The notes below the pieces were generated by a model, which worked only from the letters and a program-made list of their open reading frames with translations, was not told the DNA's origin and did no database searches. A program made the translations under genes and the position numbers. This document shows positions 34,644-43,800 of a DNA stretch of 64,000 nt, piece by piece. This DNA is from Acidovorax sp. NB1 (GTDB taxonomy: Bacteria > Pseudomonadota > Gammaproteobacteria > Burkholderiales > Burkholderiaceae_C): positions 267,543-331,542 of the forward strand of contig NZ_BJHU01000057.1 in assembly GCF_005405905.1 (NCBI RefSeq), in the 5' to 3' direction. Each line of letters starts with the position of its first letter. Positions within the stretch are counted from its first letter, which is position 1.

Positions 34644-34733
34644 CAAGGGCCGCCCCGCAGCGAGGGCTGCGTCCCCCTGCCCGCGCGCAGCGCGAGAGCG
34701 GGGGGAAGACGCGAAGCGTCTCAGGGGGGGGGC
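34644..34733 (-). repeat. GC-rich 3'-UTR dispersed element, copy 2
   Basis: On the minus strand it starts 3 bases after the stop of the phytase-like gene. It has the CCCCCCTGAG block, the hairpin AGACGC-TTC-GCGTCT, a central GC-rich stem, AGGGGGAC, and the hairpin CGCAGC-CCTC-GCTGCG followed by GGGGCGGCCC. It is the longer relative of the copy at 30187-30251. Confidence 0.65.
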
Positions 34734-34736
34734 CTC

Positions 34737-36095
34737 TTACCTTGCGCGCAGCAACTCGCCCACTTCGAGCAGCACCAGCTCGTTGTCATCCGCCTTGTTC
34801 GGGTCGCGGCTGCTGCTGAAAGGCAGGTTGTTGTCGTTGCCCACCACGATGTGTGTGCCGTCCACGATGTCCACGTTTTCAATGGTGAAGAACGGGAAGG
34901 TGAGCACGCCGTTGTTCAGCGGCTTTTTGGCCAGGCGCTTGGGGTCCTGGATGTTCATGAGGTCGATGAAGCCCACCTTGCGGATCTCGCCGCCCACGTT
35001 GGCGTCGCTCATCTCGACCTTGTAGACACGCTTGAACTTGGCGAGGTCGTGGAAGCAGTCCGTGCGCTTCTGGCCCTCGGGGCAGGCCTTGTCGGCCGTG
35101 CCTTCGCCGTTGTCGCGCTCGATGATCAAACCTGTCGTGCCGTCGATCATGTTGAAGTCGCCAATGGCGTGGTGGTTGGCCTCCAGCACGTACTTCCAGT
35201 GGCGGCCGGTCCATTGCTCCGTCTTCACATCAAATTCGAGCACGCGCAGGTACTGCTTGCCGCCCAGGTTTTCGTACGCCTTGGCGTTGTCGTTCCACAG
35301 CGCGCCTTCGAGCAGCGCATAGAGCTTGCTGCCGTCTTTGCTGGAGGCCATGCCTTCGTAGCCCTTGGAGCGCTTGACTTCAAACGGCGTGGGCTTGGCG
35401 TCGGGGGCGCCGGGCATCAACACTCCGGGCGCATCGGGCGAGCGCACGACCTTGCCGTCCACCTGCGTCTCGAACACGCCCAGCACCTTGCCGTTCAGGT
35501 CGGCCTTGATGAGGAAGGGGCCAAACTCGTCACCGATCCACAGCGCGCCACCGGCGAACTGGAAGCTCTCGGGGTCGAAGTCGGCGCCGGTCAGGTAGCG
35601 CGTGGCCGTGCCTTCGTGGGTGATGCGGAAGGGGATCTTCTTGTCGGGGTCGTGCAGGAAGAGGGTCTTGAGGCGGTTGAACTGGCCCGACTTGAAGTCC
35701 ACGGTGTAGTGGCTCAGGTGCAGCATGAAGTCGGGCGAGTTGGCCTTGGAGCCCGCGCCGTTGTCGGTGAGGATCCAGAACGAGCCGTCGGCCATGCGCT
35801 TGATGCCCGAGTGGCCCTGGATGGGTTGGCCCTGGAAAGGCAGTGACACGCCGGTGTCGCGGCCGCCCGACCGACCCATCACGCTGCCCACGGCGTCCAC
35901 GCGGCGCGGGGTGGTGAACTTGCCCGCCACCTGCAGGTCTTGTGGCGCGTCCTTGGGCGCGGAAATCACAGTGAGGGCGGGTAGCACGGCGTGGCCGGCC
36001 AGGGTGGCGGGGTAGGCCTGCTGGGCGATGGCAGGGGAAGAAGCGGCGGCGCAGGCCAGCGCGGCGCAAGCGGCCAGGGCAGAAAATCGGGACAT
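34737..36095 (-). CDS. esterase-like activity of phytase family protein
   Basis: A 452-residue secreted protein with signal peptide (LAACAALACAAASSPAIA). The body fits the phytase-like esterase beta-propeller family (PF13449 type). Features are GHSGIKRMADGSFWILTDNG, LTGADFDPESFQF, ALWIGDEFGPFLIK, GYEGMASSKDGSKLYALLEG, and NMIDGTTGLIIERDN. Members are periplasmic or extracellular; activities are mostly predicted, with phosphate-ester hydrolysis assumed. It sits between ribE and the MATE gene on the same strand but is separated from both by repeat-containing gaps, so it is probably transcribed alone. Confidence 0.88.
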   Translation of the reverse strand: MSRFSALAACAALACAAASSPAIAQQAYPATLAGHAVLPALTVISAPKDAPQDLQVAGKFTTPRRVDAVGSVMGRSGGRDTGVSLPFQGQPIQGHSGIKRMADGSFWILTDNGAGSKANSPDFMLHLSHYTVDFKSGQFNRLKTLFLHDPDKKIPFRITHEGTATRYLTGADFDPESFQFAGGALWIGDEFGPFLIKADLNGKVLGVFETQVDGKVVRSPDAPGVLMPGAPDAKPTPFEVKRSKGYEGMASSKDGSKLYALLEGALWNDNAKAYENLGGKQYLRVLEFDVKTEQWTGRHWKYVLEANHHAIGDFNMIDGTTGLIIERDNGEGTADKACPEGQKRTDCFHDLAKFKRVYKVEMSDANVGGEIRKVGFIDLMNIQDPKRLAKKPLNNGVLTFPFFTIENVDIVDGTHIVVGNDNNLPFSSSRDPNKADDNELVLLEVGELLRAR

Positions 36096-36200
36096 GGTGG
36101 CAAGGGCAAAAAAGTAAAGCGGCCACGATGCCGCGAGCGCGTGACGGCGCTGTGACGGCCATGCCGCTGGCTTGGCGGGCAGGGCTCCGGGAAAGCTATT

Positions 36201-36249
36201 ATTTTTATAGCTATTCAGGCTTACCCATCAGGCGCAGGAGCCCTTTTTC
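36201..36249 (+). repeat. dispersed TATAGCTAT repeat, intergenic copy
   Basis: Contains TTTTTATAGCTATTCAGG, CTTACCCATCAGGCGCAGG and AGCCCTTTTT. It lies just beyond the 3' end of the MATE gene and shares its order of blocks with the copies at 38301, 39179 and 53761. Confidence 0.65.
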
Positions 36250-36251
36250 GA

Positions 36252-37622
36252 TCAGATCAGACGCTGCACCGCCTGGCGCCGCCACACGCCATGGAAGTAC
36301 AGCCCCTGCAGCACCATCGCGCACAGGTAAGTGGCGGGGTACGCCGCCCAGGTAGCGACCAGGCCCCACTGGCGGCCCAGCATCCAGCCCAGCGGCACGA
36401 TGAGGCAGGCCAGGCAGCCCAGCGAGATGAGCGTGGGCACCAGCACCGTGCCGCTGGCGCGCATCACGCCCGAGTACACGCTGGCCAGCCCGAAGAACAC
36501 CGCGCCCCACACGGTGATGCGCAGCACCTGCCCCGCGATGTCGATCACCCGCGCATCGGCCACAAACAGGCCCACCACCCAGGGCGCTGCGGCAAACATC
36601 AGCACGGCCAGGCCGCCGGTGAGCCACAGGTTCATGCGCATGCCGGTGCGCGTGACGGCCGCCAGCTGCTGGCCCTGCCCCGCGCCAATGGCCTGGGCCG
36701 CAAACACCGACGACGCCATGGCCACGGCCATCGCCGGGAACAACACGTACGACATGACCTGGCTGGCTGTGCCCCAGGCCGCCGTGGCCGCCGCGCCATG
36801 GGCATTGACCAGGCTGAGCAGGCCCAGGTCGGCCAGCGATCCGGTGATGAAGAACAGCCCCGTGGGCACGCCCAGCCGCACCAGGGTGCGCAGCAAGGCT
36901 GCATCGATCCGCAGCTGCGCGGCCAGCGCCCGCGTGGGGGCCAGCACATGGGCGCAGCGCCGCAGGTGCCAGGCCGTGTAGCCCAGCGAGCACAGCGTGG
37001 CCAGCAGCAGCGCGGCCACACCGCCCAGAATGCCCAGCGCAGGGAGCCCCAGGGCAGGCACGCCCCGGATGAACAGCGGCGCACACACCAGCGTGACCGC
37101 CAGCGACACCACCAGCGCACGCAGGGGTGTGACGGTGTCGCCCGTGCCGCGCAGCAGCGCGGCCGTGAGCATGGAGGTGAACAGCACGGGGAACAGCAGC
37201 ACCATCCCCCGCGCATAGGCCACCGCCTGGTGCAACACATCGGCTGGCGTGCCCAGCAGCAACATCAGGGGCTGCACGGCCACCAGACCCACGGCAGCCA
37301 GCACCAGGCCCAGCAGCACCCCGGCGCACAGCGTGGTGCCCGCCACCGCATGCAGGCGCGCAGGGTTGCGCGCGCCAAAGGCCTGGCCCACCAGGATGGA
37401 CGCCCCCGTGCCCAGCCCGAAGATGAAGGCGCTGAGCAGCAGGAACAGCGGCATGAACGAGGCCACGGCCGCGAGCGGGCCCGCGCCCAGCAGCCGCCCC
37501 ACGTAGATGTGGTTCACCGTGCCGGTGAGTGCCTGCAGGATGTTGCTGAGCACCAGCGGGCCCAGGAAGACGAGAAAGCGGCGGTCGAGCGAAGGCGATG
37601 AGGGCGATGGAGGCGTTGTCAT
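36252..37622 (-). CDS. MATE-family efflux transporter
   Basis: A 456-residue membrane protein with twelve helices in two MATE repeats. Landmarks are FLGPLVLSNILQALTGTVNH at the start, VGQAFGARNPARLHAV in the first repeat, and FAAQAIGAGQGQQLAAVTRTG in the corresponding place of the second. These exporters use a proton or sodium gradient to expel cationic drugs and metabolites. ATG 37622 overlaps the stop of the upstream L,D-transpeptidase gene as ATGA, so the two are translationally coupled. The substrate is unknown. Confidence 0.93.
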   Translation of the reverse strand: MTTPPSPSSPSLDRRFLVFLGPLVLSNILQALTGTVNHIYVGRLLGAGPLAAVASFMPLFLLLSAFIFGLGTGASILVGQAFGARNPARLHAVAGTTLCAGVLLGLVLAAVGLVAVQPLMLLLGTPADVLHQAVAYARGMVLLFPVLFTSMLTAALLRGTGDTVTPLRALVVSLAVTLVCAPLFIRGVPALGLPALGILGGVAALLLATLCSLGYTAWHLRRCAHVLAPTRALAAQLRIDAALLRTLVRLGVPTGLFFITGSLADLGLLSLVNAHGAAATAAWGTASQVMSYVLFPAMAVAMASSVFAAQAIGAGQGQQLAAVTRTGMRMNLWLTGGLAVLMFAAAPWVVGLFVADARVIDIAGQVLRITVWGAVFFGLASVYSGVMRASGTVLVPTLISLGCLACLIVPLGWMLGRQWGLVATWAAYPATYLCAMVLQGLYFHGVWRRQAVQRLI

Positions 37623-38158
37623 GGCGGCGGGTCCGTCGGGAGCCAAGGATTCCAGGCGCCATGGATGGTCACCCGCGTGCCCACCACCACCCGGTCAAAC
37701 AGGTCGATCACATCGGCATGGGTCATGCGCACGCAGCCGTGCGACAGCGGCACGCCCATCGCGCAGTCATCGGGGCAGCCGTGGAGGTAGATGTAGCGGC
37801 GCAGCGTGTCCACCGCGCCGCCCCGGTTCACGCCCGGCTCGCAGCCGGTGAGCCACAGGATGCGGGTGAGGATCCAGTCACGCCCGGGGTGGGCGGCAGC
37901 AAGTGCGGGCGAATACACCTCGCCCGTGGCGCGGCGCCCCACAAACACCGTGCCAGGCGCGCAGCCTGCGCCCACCTTGGCGCGCACGCGGTGCTGGCCG
38001 CGTGGAGTGCAGCCGCTGCCGTTGCGTTCGCCCACGCCGTTCAGCGCGGTGGAGATGGTGTAGCTGCGCTCTGTGGCCCCGCGCACCACCAGGTGCAGCC
38101 GCTGCTGCGCCACGTCGATGTGCACTTCGGGGCCTGCCATCCCTGCCATCCCTGCCAT
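37619..38158 (-). CDS. L,D-transpeptidase (YkuD domain)
   Basis: A 179-residue YkuD-fold protein. The active-site region reads YLHGCPDDCAMGVPLSHGCVRM, with the catalytic His and the Cys of SHGCVRM. These enzymes cross-link peptidoglycan or attach proteins using an active-site Cys. Unusually no signal peptide or membrane anchor is present: the N-terminus is MAGMAGMAG encoded by three 9-bp tandem repeats, so the true start could be 38158, 38149 or 38140. The gene lies between the Tat-flavoprotein and MATE genes and overlaps the latter by four bases. How it would reach the periplasm is unclear. Confidence 0.87.
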   Translation of the reverse strand: MAGMAGMAGPEVHIDVAQQRLHLVVRGATERSYTISTALNGVGERNGSGCTPRGQHRVRAKVGAGCAPGTVFVGRRATGEVYSPALAAAHPGRDWILTRILWLTGCEPGVNRGGAVDTLRRYIYLHGCPDDCAMGVPLSHGCVRMTHADVIDLFDRVVVGTRVTIHGAWNPWLPTDPPP

Positions 38159-38159
38159 C
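38133..38159. repeat. 9-bp tandem repeat at the L,D-transpeptidase start
   Basis: Three perfect copies of CCTGCCATC. Each contains the complement of an ATG in frame, so copy number would change only the number of MAG triplets at the N-terminus of the transpeptidase. Confidence 0.85.
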
Positions 38160-38164
38160 GGGGG

Positions 38165-39868
38165 TCAGCCTGCGGCCACCAGGCCCGCGCCGTGCCCGCG
38201 CGTGAAGGCTTCTTCAAACACCGAATAGCCCGACCAGTCGCTGTGCGCAAATGCCAGCCGCGCGGTGCGGGGGGTGGGGATCCACGCCGATTGCTCTGCA
38301 TTTGATAGCTGCTTGCGCTTACTGGATGCGCGGAGAAGGCCAATTTGGCTCAAATATTCCAGCACCCCGGGTGTGGGGATGGCCATGGCGTGGCCGTAGC
38401 GGGTGATGTCCACGCGTGTGGCGCGTTCGCGCAGGTCGGGGTGGGGCACAGAGAGTGCGGCCAGCGCGGCATCGGCCCAGTGCTGCCAGGGCTGGGTGGC
38501 CAGCTGCTGGCGGCCGTCGGCCAGGTCGCCCAGCGCCTGGTAGTAGGTGAGCACGGTAGGGCCCGCGAGCGTGGCGCGGGTGTCCAGGCGCTGGTGGCCT
38601 GCGTTGACGTAGCCCAGGCCTCCGGCCGAGGGGTCGGCATAGAGCACGTTGTCCCACGCGGGCGCGGCGCCGGGGTGGTCGGCCAGCGGGCTGCCGATGT
38701 GGATGTTGGTCACCAGCCAGGGCGCCCACTGCAGGCGCTGCGCCGCGCCCGTGAGGAAGGCGGGCGGCTGCTGCACCACGCGCGCCGCCAGCAGCACGGG
38801 CAGCGCCACGATGCACTGCGGCGCCACCCAGCGCTCCACGTTGCCGGTGCTGTGGTTGAGGGCGTCCACCTCCACTCCGTGGCGGCCTTCGGTGATGCGC
38901 AGCACGCTGGTGGCGGTGCGCAGCTGGCCCTGTGCACGCAGCGGCTCGGCCAGGCGCTGGGTGATCCAGCCGTTGCCTTCGGGCCAGGTGAGCACGCTTT
39001 CGCGGGCTTCGTCCGGGGCCTCGCCGGGGGCATGGAAACCATGGCGGCTGGCAAAGTAGTGGATGCCCGCCCAGGCCGACACGCGGTGGGCGCCCGCACC
39101 ATAGTCATCGCGGCAGCAGTAGTCGAGGTACCAGCGCAGGTGCACATCATCGAGCCCCTGCGCTGCCAGCCACTTATCAAAAGTAATAGCATCCAGCGCT
39201 TGATGGGCGAGCGCAAGCGGCTGTTTTTGGCTCCAGAGCTTGAGCGCAGGCATGGCAAACCGGGCGGCGCGGGCCTCGGCGTCCACGGCGCGCGCAAAGC
39301 GGCGGTACTGCGCCAGCGTGGCCTCGCCCACGCCGTGCACGGGCAGCAGGCCCTCCTGCCATTCGCCGTCAAAGAACAAACGCTCCTGCGGGCTGTGGCA
39401 CAGGTGGCGTTCGTCGTACTGCCAGCGCCCGGCCACGCGGCGGCGCACGCCCAGTTCTTCGAGCAGGGCCTGCACCTCGCGCGCGTCGTCGCCGGGCACG
39501 GGCAGGTAGTGCGCGCCCTGCGGGCAGGGCAGGCCGCCCACCACCGTGCCCCGGCTGTTGCCGCCGGGGGCGTCTTCCAGCTCCAGCAGCGCAAAGTCGT
39601 GCACGCCCGCCAGCCGCAGCGCACGTGCTGCTGCCAGCCCGGCCACACCACCGCCCGCAATGATCACCTGCGCGCGCCGCACCACGGCGGGTGCGGGCAG
39701 GTTGCCGGTTTTCAGCAGGTCGCGCAGCTGGTGGCCGCGTGTGATGTCGATGCCGGTGAAGCCGCCCAGCAAAGGCGCTGCGGCGCGCTCACACCCGCCC
39801 AGGGCGGCCGTGGCCAGGGCGGCAGCGCCCGCCACAAACTGGCGGCGCTGCAGGGTCCATGCGGTCAT
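38165..39868 (-). CDS. Tat-exported FAD-dependent oxidoreductase (amine-oxidase type)
   Basis: A 567-residue flavoprotein. The N-terminus has a twin-arginine motif (LQRRQFVAGAAALAT) followed by a lipobox-like LGGC, suggesting export in folded form and lipid anchoring. The dinucleotide fold is VIIAGGGVAGLAAARALRLAG, with LELEDAPGGNSRG next, as in amine oxidase/phytoene desaturase relatives. Two copies of the TATAGCTAT dispersed repeat lie in frame inside the gene (38301-38351 and 39179-39232). They add LAHQALDAI-type and LRASSKRKQLSN-type peptides. It is 6 bases from the downstream L,D-transpeptidase gene. The substrate is unknown. Confidence 0.85.
   Translation of the reverse strand: MTAWTLQRRQFVAGAAALATAALGGCERAAAPLLGGFTGIDITRGHQLRDLLKTGNLPAPAVVRRAQVIIAGGGVAGLAAARALRLAGVHDFALLELEDAPGGNSRGTVVGGLPCPQGAHYLPVPGDDAREVQALLEELGVRRRVAGRWQYDERHLCHSPQERLFFDGEWQEGLLPVHGVGEATLAQYRRFARAVDAEARAARFAMPALKLWSQKQPLALAHQALDAITFDKWLAAQGLDDVHLRWYLDYCCRDDYGAGAHRVSAWAGIHYFASRHGFHAPGEAPDEARESVLTWPEGNGWITQRLAEPLRAQGQLRTATSVLRITEGRHGVEVDALNHSTGNVERWVAPQCIVALPVLLAARVVQQPPAFLTGAAQRLQWAPWLVTNIHIGSPLADHPGAAPAWDNVLYADPSAGGLGYVNAGHQRLDTRATLAGPTVLTYYQALGDLADGRQQLATQPWQHWADAALAALSVPHPDLRERATRVDITRYGHAMAIPTPGVLEYLSQIGLLRASSKRKQLSNAEQSAWIPTPRTARLAFAHSDWSGYSVFEEAFTRGHGAGLVAAG
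38301..38351 (+). repeat. dispersed TATAGCTAT repeat, in-frame copy in flavoprotein gene (3' part)
   Basis: TTTGATAGCTGCTTGCGCTT, then GATGCGCGGAGAAGGCCAA and TTTGGCTCA. On the coding strand it is translated from AGC CAA (SQIGLLRAS...). It is the same orientation and same reading frame entry as the copy at 39179. Confidence 0.7.
39179..39232 (+). repeat. dispersed TATAGCTAT repeat, in-frame copy in flavoprotein gene (middle)
   Basis: AAGTAATAGCATCCAGCGCTT, then GATGGGCGAGCGCAAGCGGC and TTTTTGGCT. On the coding strand the segment begins AGC CAA (SQKQPLALA...) and adds about 18 residues to the protein. Confidence 0.7.
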
Positions 39869-39897
39869 GGGGTGGGGCCTCGCAGGGTCTCAATCAT

Positions 39898-40890
39898 TCA
39901 ATCGGCCCAGCGCGCACGCACTTCCAGCAGCTGGGGCAGCAGCGGGGCGAACAGCAACACCAGGGCGGGGTCGAAATGCTGGCCCGCCTGGGCGGCGATG
40001 TGGTCCAGCGCCGCCTGCACGGGCCAGGGCTCCTTGTAGGGGCGGCGGGTGGTGAGGGCGTCAAACACGTCGGCAATGGCCACGATGCGCGCCGACAGCG
40101 GGATGGCCTCGCCCGCAAGGCCCCGGGGGTAGCCGCTGCCGTCCCACTTTTCGTGGTGGGCCAGCGCAATCTCGCGCGCCAGCTGCAGCACCCCGGCCGG
40201 GTGTTCGCCAATGATCTCGGCGCCGATCTCGGGGTGGCGGCGCATGGTGGCCCACTCGTCGGCATCCAGCGGGCCGGGCTTGCGCAGCACGGCGTCGGGG
40301 ATGCCGATCTTGCCCACATCGTGCATGGGCGCGGCGTTGAGCAGGTCTTCGGCCCAGGCCGGGCTGCAGCCTGCGGCCAGCGCCAGCAGCTGCGCGAAGT
40401 AGCTCATGCGGATCACGTGCATGCCGGTTTCGTTGTCTTTGTATTCGGCCGCGCGGCCCAGGCGCTGCACGATCTGCAGGCGGGTCTCGCGCAGCTCGTC
40501 CAGCCGCACCAGCGACAGGTGGGTGCGCACGCGCGCGCGCACCACGGGCGGGCTCACGGGTTTGGTGATGTAGTCCACCGCACCCGCATCGAACCCGGCG
40601 GTTTCGTCCTGGCTGTCGGTGAGGGCGGTGATGAAGATCACCGGGATGGCGGCGGTGGCGGCATCGGCCTTGAGCGTGCGGCACACGGCATAGCCGTCCA
40701 TGTTCGGCATCATGATGTCGAGCAGCACCAGGTCGGGCCGCTGCTCGCGCGCCACCTGCAGCGCGCGTTCGCCATCGGTGGCAAACAGCAGGCGGTAGTC
40801 GGCCTGCAGGACGTGGCGCAGCACCTGCAGGTTGGTGGGTTCGTCGTCCACCAGGAGCAGGCGGGGCCGCAGGTCGGGGGTGGGGTTCAT
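39898..40890 (-). CDS. HD-GYP response regulator (RpfG-like c-di-GMP phosphodiesterase)
   Basis: A 330-residue two-domain regulator. Residues 10-125 are a receiver domain with DDE near the start and the phospho-acceptor Asp58 in LVLLDIMMPNMDGY, plus Lys110 in YITKP. Residues 140-330 are an HD-GYP domain with MHDVGKIG (His190, Asp191) and HHEKWDGSGYPRGL (245-258). HD-GYP domains hydrolyse c-di-GMP. The ATG overlaps the stop of the upstream hybrid kinase gene as ATGA, so the two are almost certainly a kinase-regulator pair. The whole arrangement resembles RpfC/RpfG-type signalling. Confidence 0.95.
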   Translation of the reverse strand: MNPTPDLRPRLLLVDDEPTNLQVLRHVLQADYRLLFATDGERALQVAREQRPDLVLLDIMMPNMDGYAVCRTLKADAATAAIPVIFITALTDSQDETAGFDAGAVDYITKPVSPPVVRARVRTHLSLVRLDELRETRLQIVQRLGRAAEYKDNETGMHVIRMSYFAQLLALAAGCSPAWAEDLLNAAPMHDVGKIGIPDAVLRKPGPLDADEWATMRRHPEIGAEIIGEHPAGVLQLAREIALAHHEKWDGSGYPRGLAGEAIPLSARIVAIADVFDALTTRRPYKEPWPVQAALDHIAAQAGQHFDPALVLLFAPLLPQLLEVRARWAD

Positions 40891-43800
40891 ACGGGGTTCT
40901 CCGTGGGCGCATCGATCCAGTGCGTGCGCAGCTGCTGCAGCTGCGCCAGCGCCTGGTCGAAGTCAAAGGTGTCGATGGCCTCCTGCAGCCGCTCCATGGC
41001 ATCGGCGGGCAGCAGCTGCGCCAGTTCGTCCAGCGGCGGCTGGGCCAGTTCGGAACGGGCCAGGGCCTGCTGCAGCGCCTGGGCGGCCGCATCGGCCTGG
41101 GCGCGCTGCGCAGGTGCCAGGGGCATGTGCTGGCCCACGCCGGGGGCGGATGCCGTGGCGGCGTCCAGCTCCTGGGCCAGGGCCTGCTGCACGGCCAACA
41201 GGGCGGCGGGCAGCGCGGGCACCAGCGAGCCCAGGGCGGTGCGGTCCAGCGTGTGGGCCGCTTCTTCGATGCGCTGGGCCAGCGTCTGCATGGGCGCCAG
41301 CGCCAGGTTGCCCGCCGCCCCGCGCAGGCGGTGGGCCAGGGCGCGGGCGCCATCCATGTCGTGCCGGGCCACCAGGGCCTGCAGGGTGGCAGGGGTGGCC
41401 TCGTAGTCGCCCACAAACCGGGCGATGGCGTCGCGCAGCAGCGCGCGCTGGCCCCACAGGCGAGTGCCGCGCTCCCAGTCGATGGCGGTGTGCGCCTGCG
41501 CCGTGGGCGATGGCACGGGGGCCAGGCTGGCCAGCGAGGACGCCGCCGTCAGCGCGCCCCAGCCCGATGTGGCGGGATCGGGCTGCAGCTTGAGCACGCG
41601 GGCGATCTCGCGGAACAGGCGGGCGGGCTCCAGGGGTTTGCTCGCAAATCCGTCCATGCCCGCAGCGCGTGCGTTGCGCCGGTCCTGCTCCAGCACGCTG
41701 GCCGACAGCGCGATCACGGGCACGGGTTTGCGGCGCTGCTCCTGTTCAAACGCACGCATGCGGCGCGTGGCCTCCAGGCCGTCCATGCCGGGCATCTGCA
41801 GGTCCATCAGCACCAAGTCAAAGCGGCCTGACTGGAAAGCCGCCACGGCCTCTTCGCCGTCGCGGGCCACGGTGGTCTGGTGGCGGCCCTTGTCCAGGTG
41901 GATCTGCAGCAGCTCGATGTTGGCGGGCACGTCATCCACCGCCAGGATGCGCAGCGGGGGCAGCTGCACCGCATGGCTGGTGGTGGCCACGGCCTCGGTG
42001 GCCTGGCCCAGGGGCAGCGGCAGGCACACGGTGAAGGTGGTGCCCACACCCAGGGTGCTGCGCACGCTGATGCTGCCGCCCATCAGCTCGACCAGCTGGC
42101 GCGAGATGGTGGTGCCCAGGCCGGTGCCGCCAAACTGCCGGGTGGTGGAGGCATCGGCCTGCGCGAAGGGGTCGAAGATGCGGTCCAGGTGCTGGGCCGC
42201 GATGCCGATGCCGGTGTCTTCCACCTCCACCACCAGGGTGCCGTCCCGGTAGTCGAGCCGCAGCAGCACATGGCCGCGCTGGGTGAACTTGAGCGCATTG
42301 CCCAGCAGGTTGAGCAGCACCTGCTGCAGCCGCAGCGCGTCGCCGCGCAGGTAGGGCGGCACCTGCTCGGTGGTGAGGCACTGCAGCTCCAGCCGCTTCT
42401 TGGCGGCGTGGATGCGCAGCGAGGCCAGGATCTGGTCGCACACCTCGGGCAGGGAGAAGTCGGCGATCTCCAGCTCTACCGCGCCTTTTTCGAGCTTGGC
42501 CGTGTCCAGGATGTCGTTGAGCAGCCGCAGCATGGAGCGCGCCGAGTGCTGCACCGTGCCCAGGTGGCGGCGCTGCTGGGCGTCCATGGGGGTGTCGAGC
42601 AGGGCCTCGGTGAAGCCGATGATGGCGTTCATGGGCGTGCGGATTTCGTGGCTCATGTTGGCCAGGAAGGTGCTGCGCGCGGCGGCGGCCTGCTCGGCGC
42701 GGTCCTTGGCGGCGCGCAGCTCATGCTCCATCGCTCGGCGCTGGGTGAGGTCGGTGGCAAATTTGACGACCTTGAAGGGCCTGCCCTGGGCGTCGAAGAT
42801 GGGGTTGTAGGTGGCCTGGATCCAAATGCGCCGCCCGTCCCGGCCCAGGCGCAGGTATTCACCGCCGTCCAACCGGCCTTCGCGCAGCTGCTGCCAGAAC
42901 TCGGCGTAGGCCGCGCTCTGGGCGTAGGCGGGCTCGCAGAACATGCGGTGGTGCTGGCCCACGATCTCGTCGAGCCGGTAGTCCATCAGCTCGCGGAAGT
43001 TGGCGTTGGCGGTGATCACATGGCCCTGCAGGTCGAACTCGGCCACGGCCAGTGCGCGGTCGATAGCGCGCACGGTGCTCTCGAACTCGGCATTGCGCTC
43101 CTTGAAGCCGGTCATGTCCATGATCACGCCGTCGATCCACTGCACCTCGCCACCCGCGCCTACCACGGGGCGGCCGCTTTCGGACACCCAGCGCATGCGA
43201 CCCTGGCGGTCCACCAGGCCAAACTCCACGTGGTAGGGGCGGCGCAGCGCGATGGCGGCCGACACCTCGTTCCACAGACGCGGCACCTCGTCGGGCACCG
43301 TGAGCTGCGTGAAGTTGACGCGGCCTTCCAGAAAGTCCTCCGGTGCCCAGCCTGTGAGCGCCGTCACAGCGTCGCTGATGAAGAGCATGGTCCAGTCCGC
43401 GTCGTAGCGGCAGCGAAAACTCACGCCCGGAATGTTGTCCATCAGCGAGCGCAGGCGCTGCTCGCTGTCGCGCAGCTCCTGCTCCATGGCGTGGCGCTGG
43501 CTCAGGTCGCCGATGAAGCCCACAAACAGCGGGTCGCCATCGAGCTGCACACGCCCCACCGAAATGCGGATGGGCACGGTGCTGCCATCGCGCCGTACCG
43601 CCCGCACCTCGCGGCTGCTGCCGCCTACCACGCCGCCGCCTTGCCCGCCCAAGTAGCGCTGCAGGTAGCCGTCGTGCAGGGACCGGTCGGGCTCGGGCAT
43701 GAGCATGGACACGTTCTGTCCCAGCACCTCGGCAGCGGGCCAGCCCAGGATGTGCTCGGCCGCCGCGTTGAACGACTGCACCACGCCCTGGGCGTCGATC

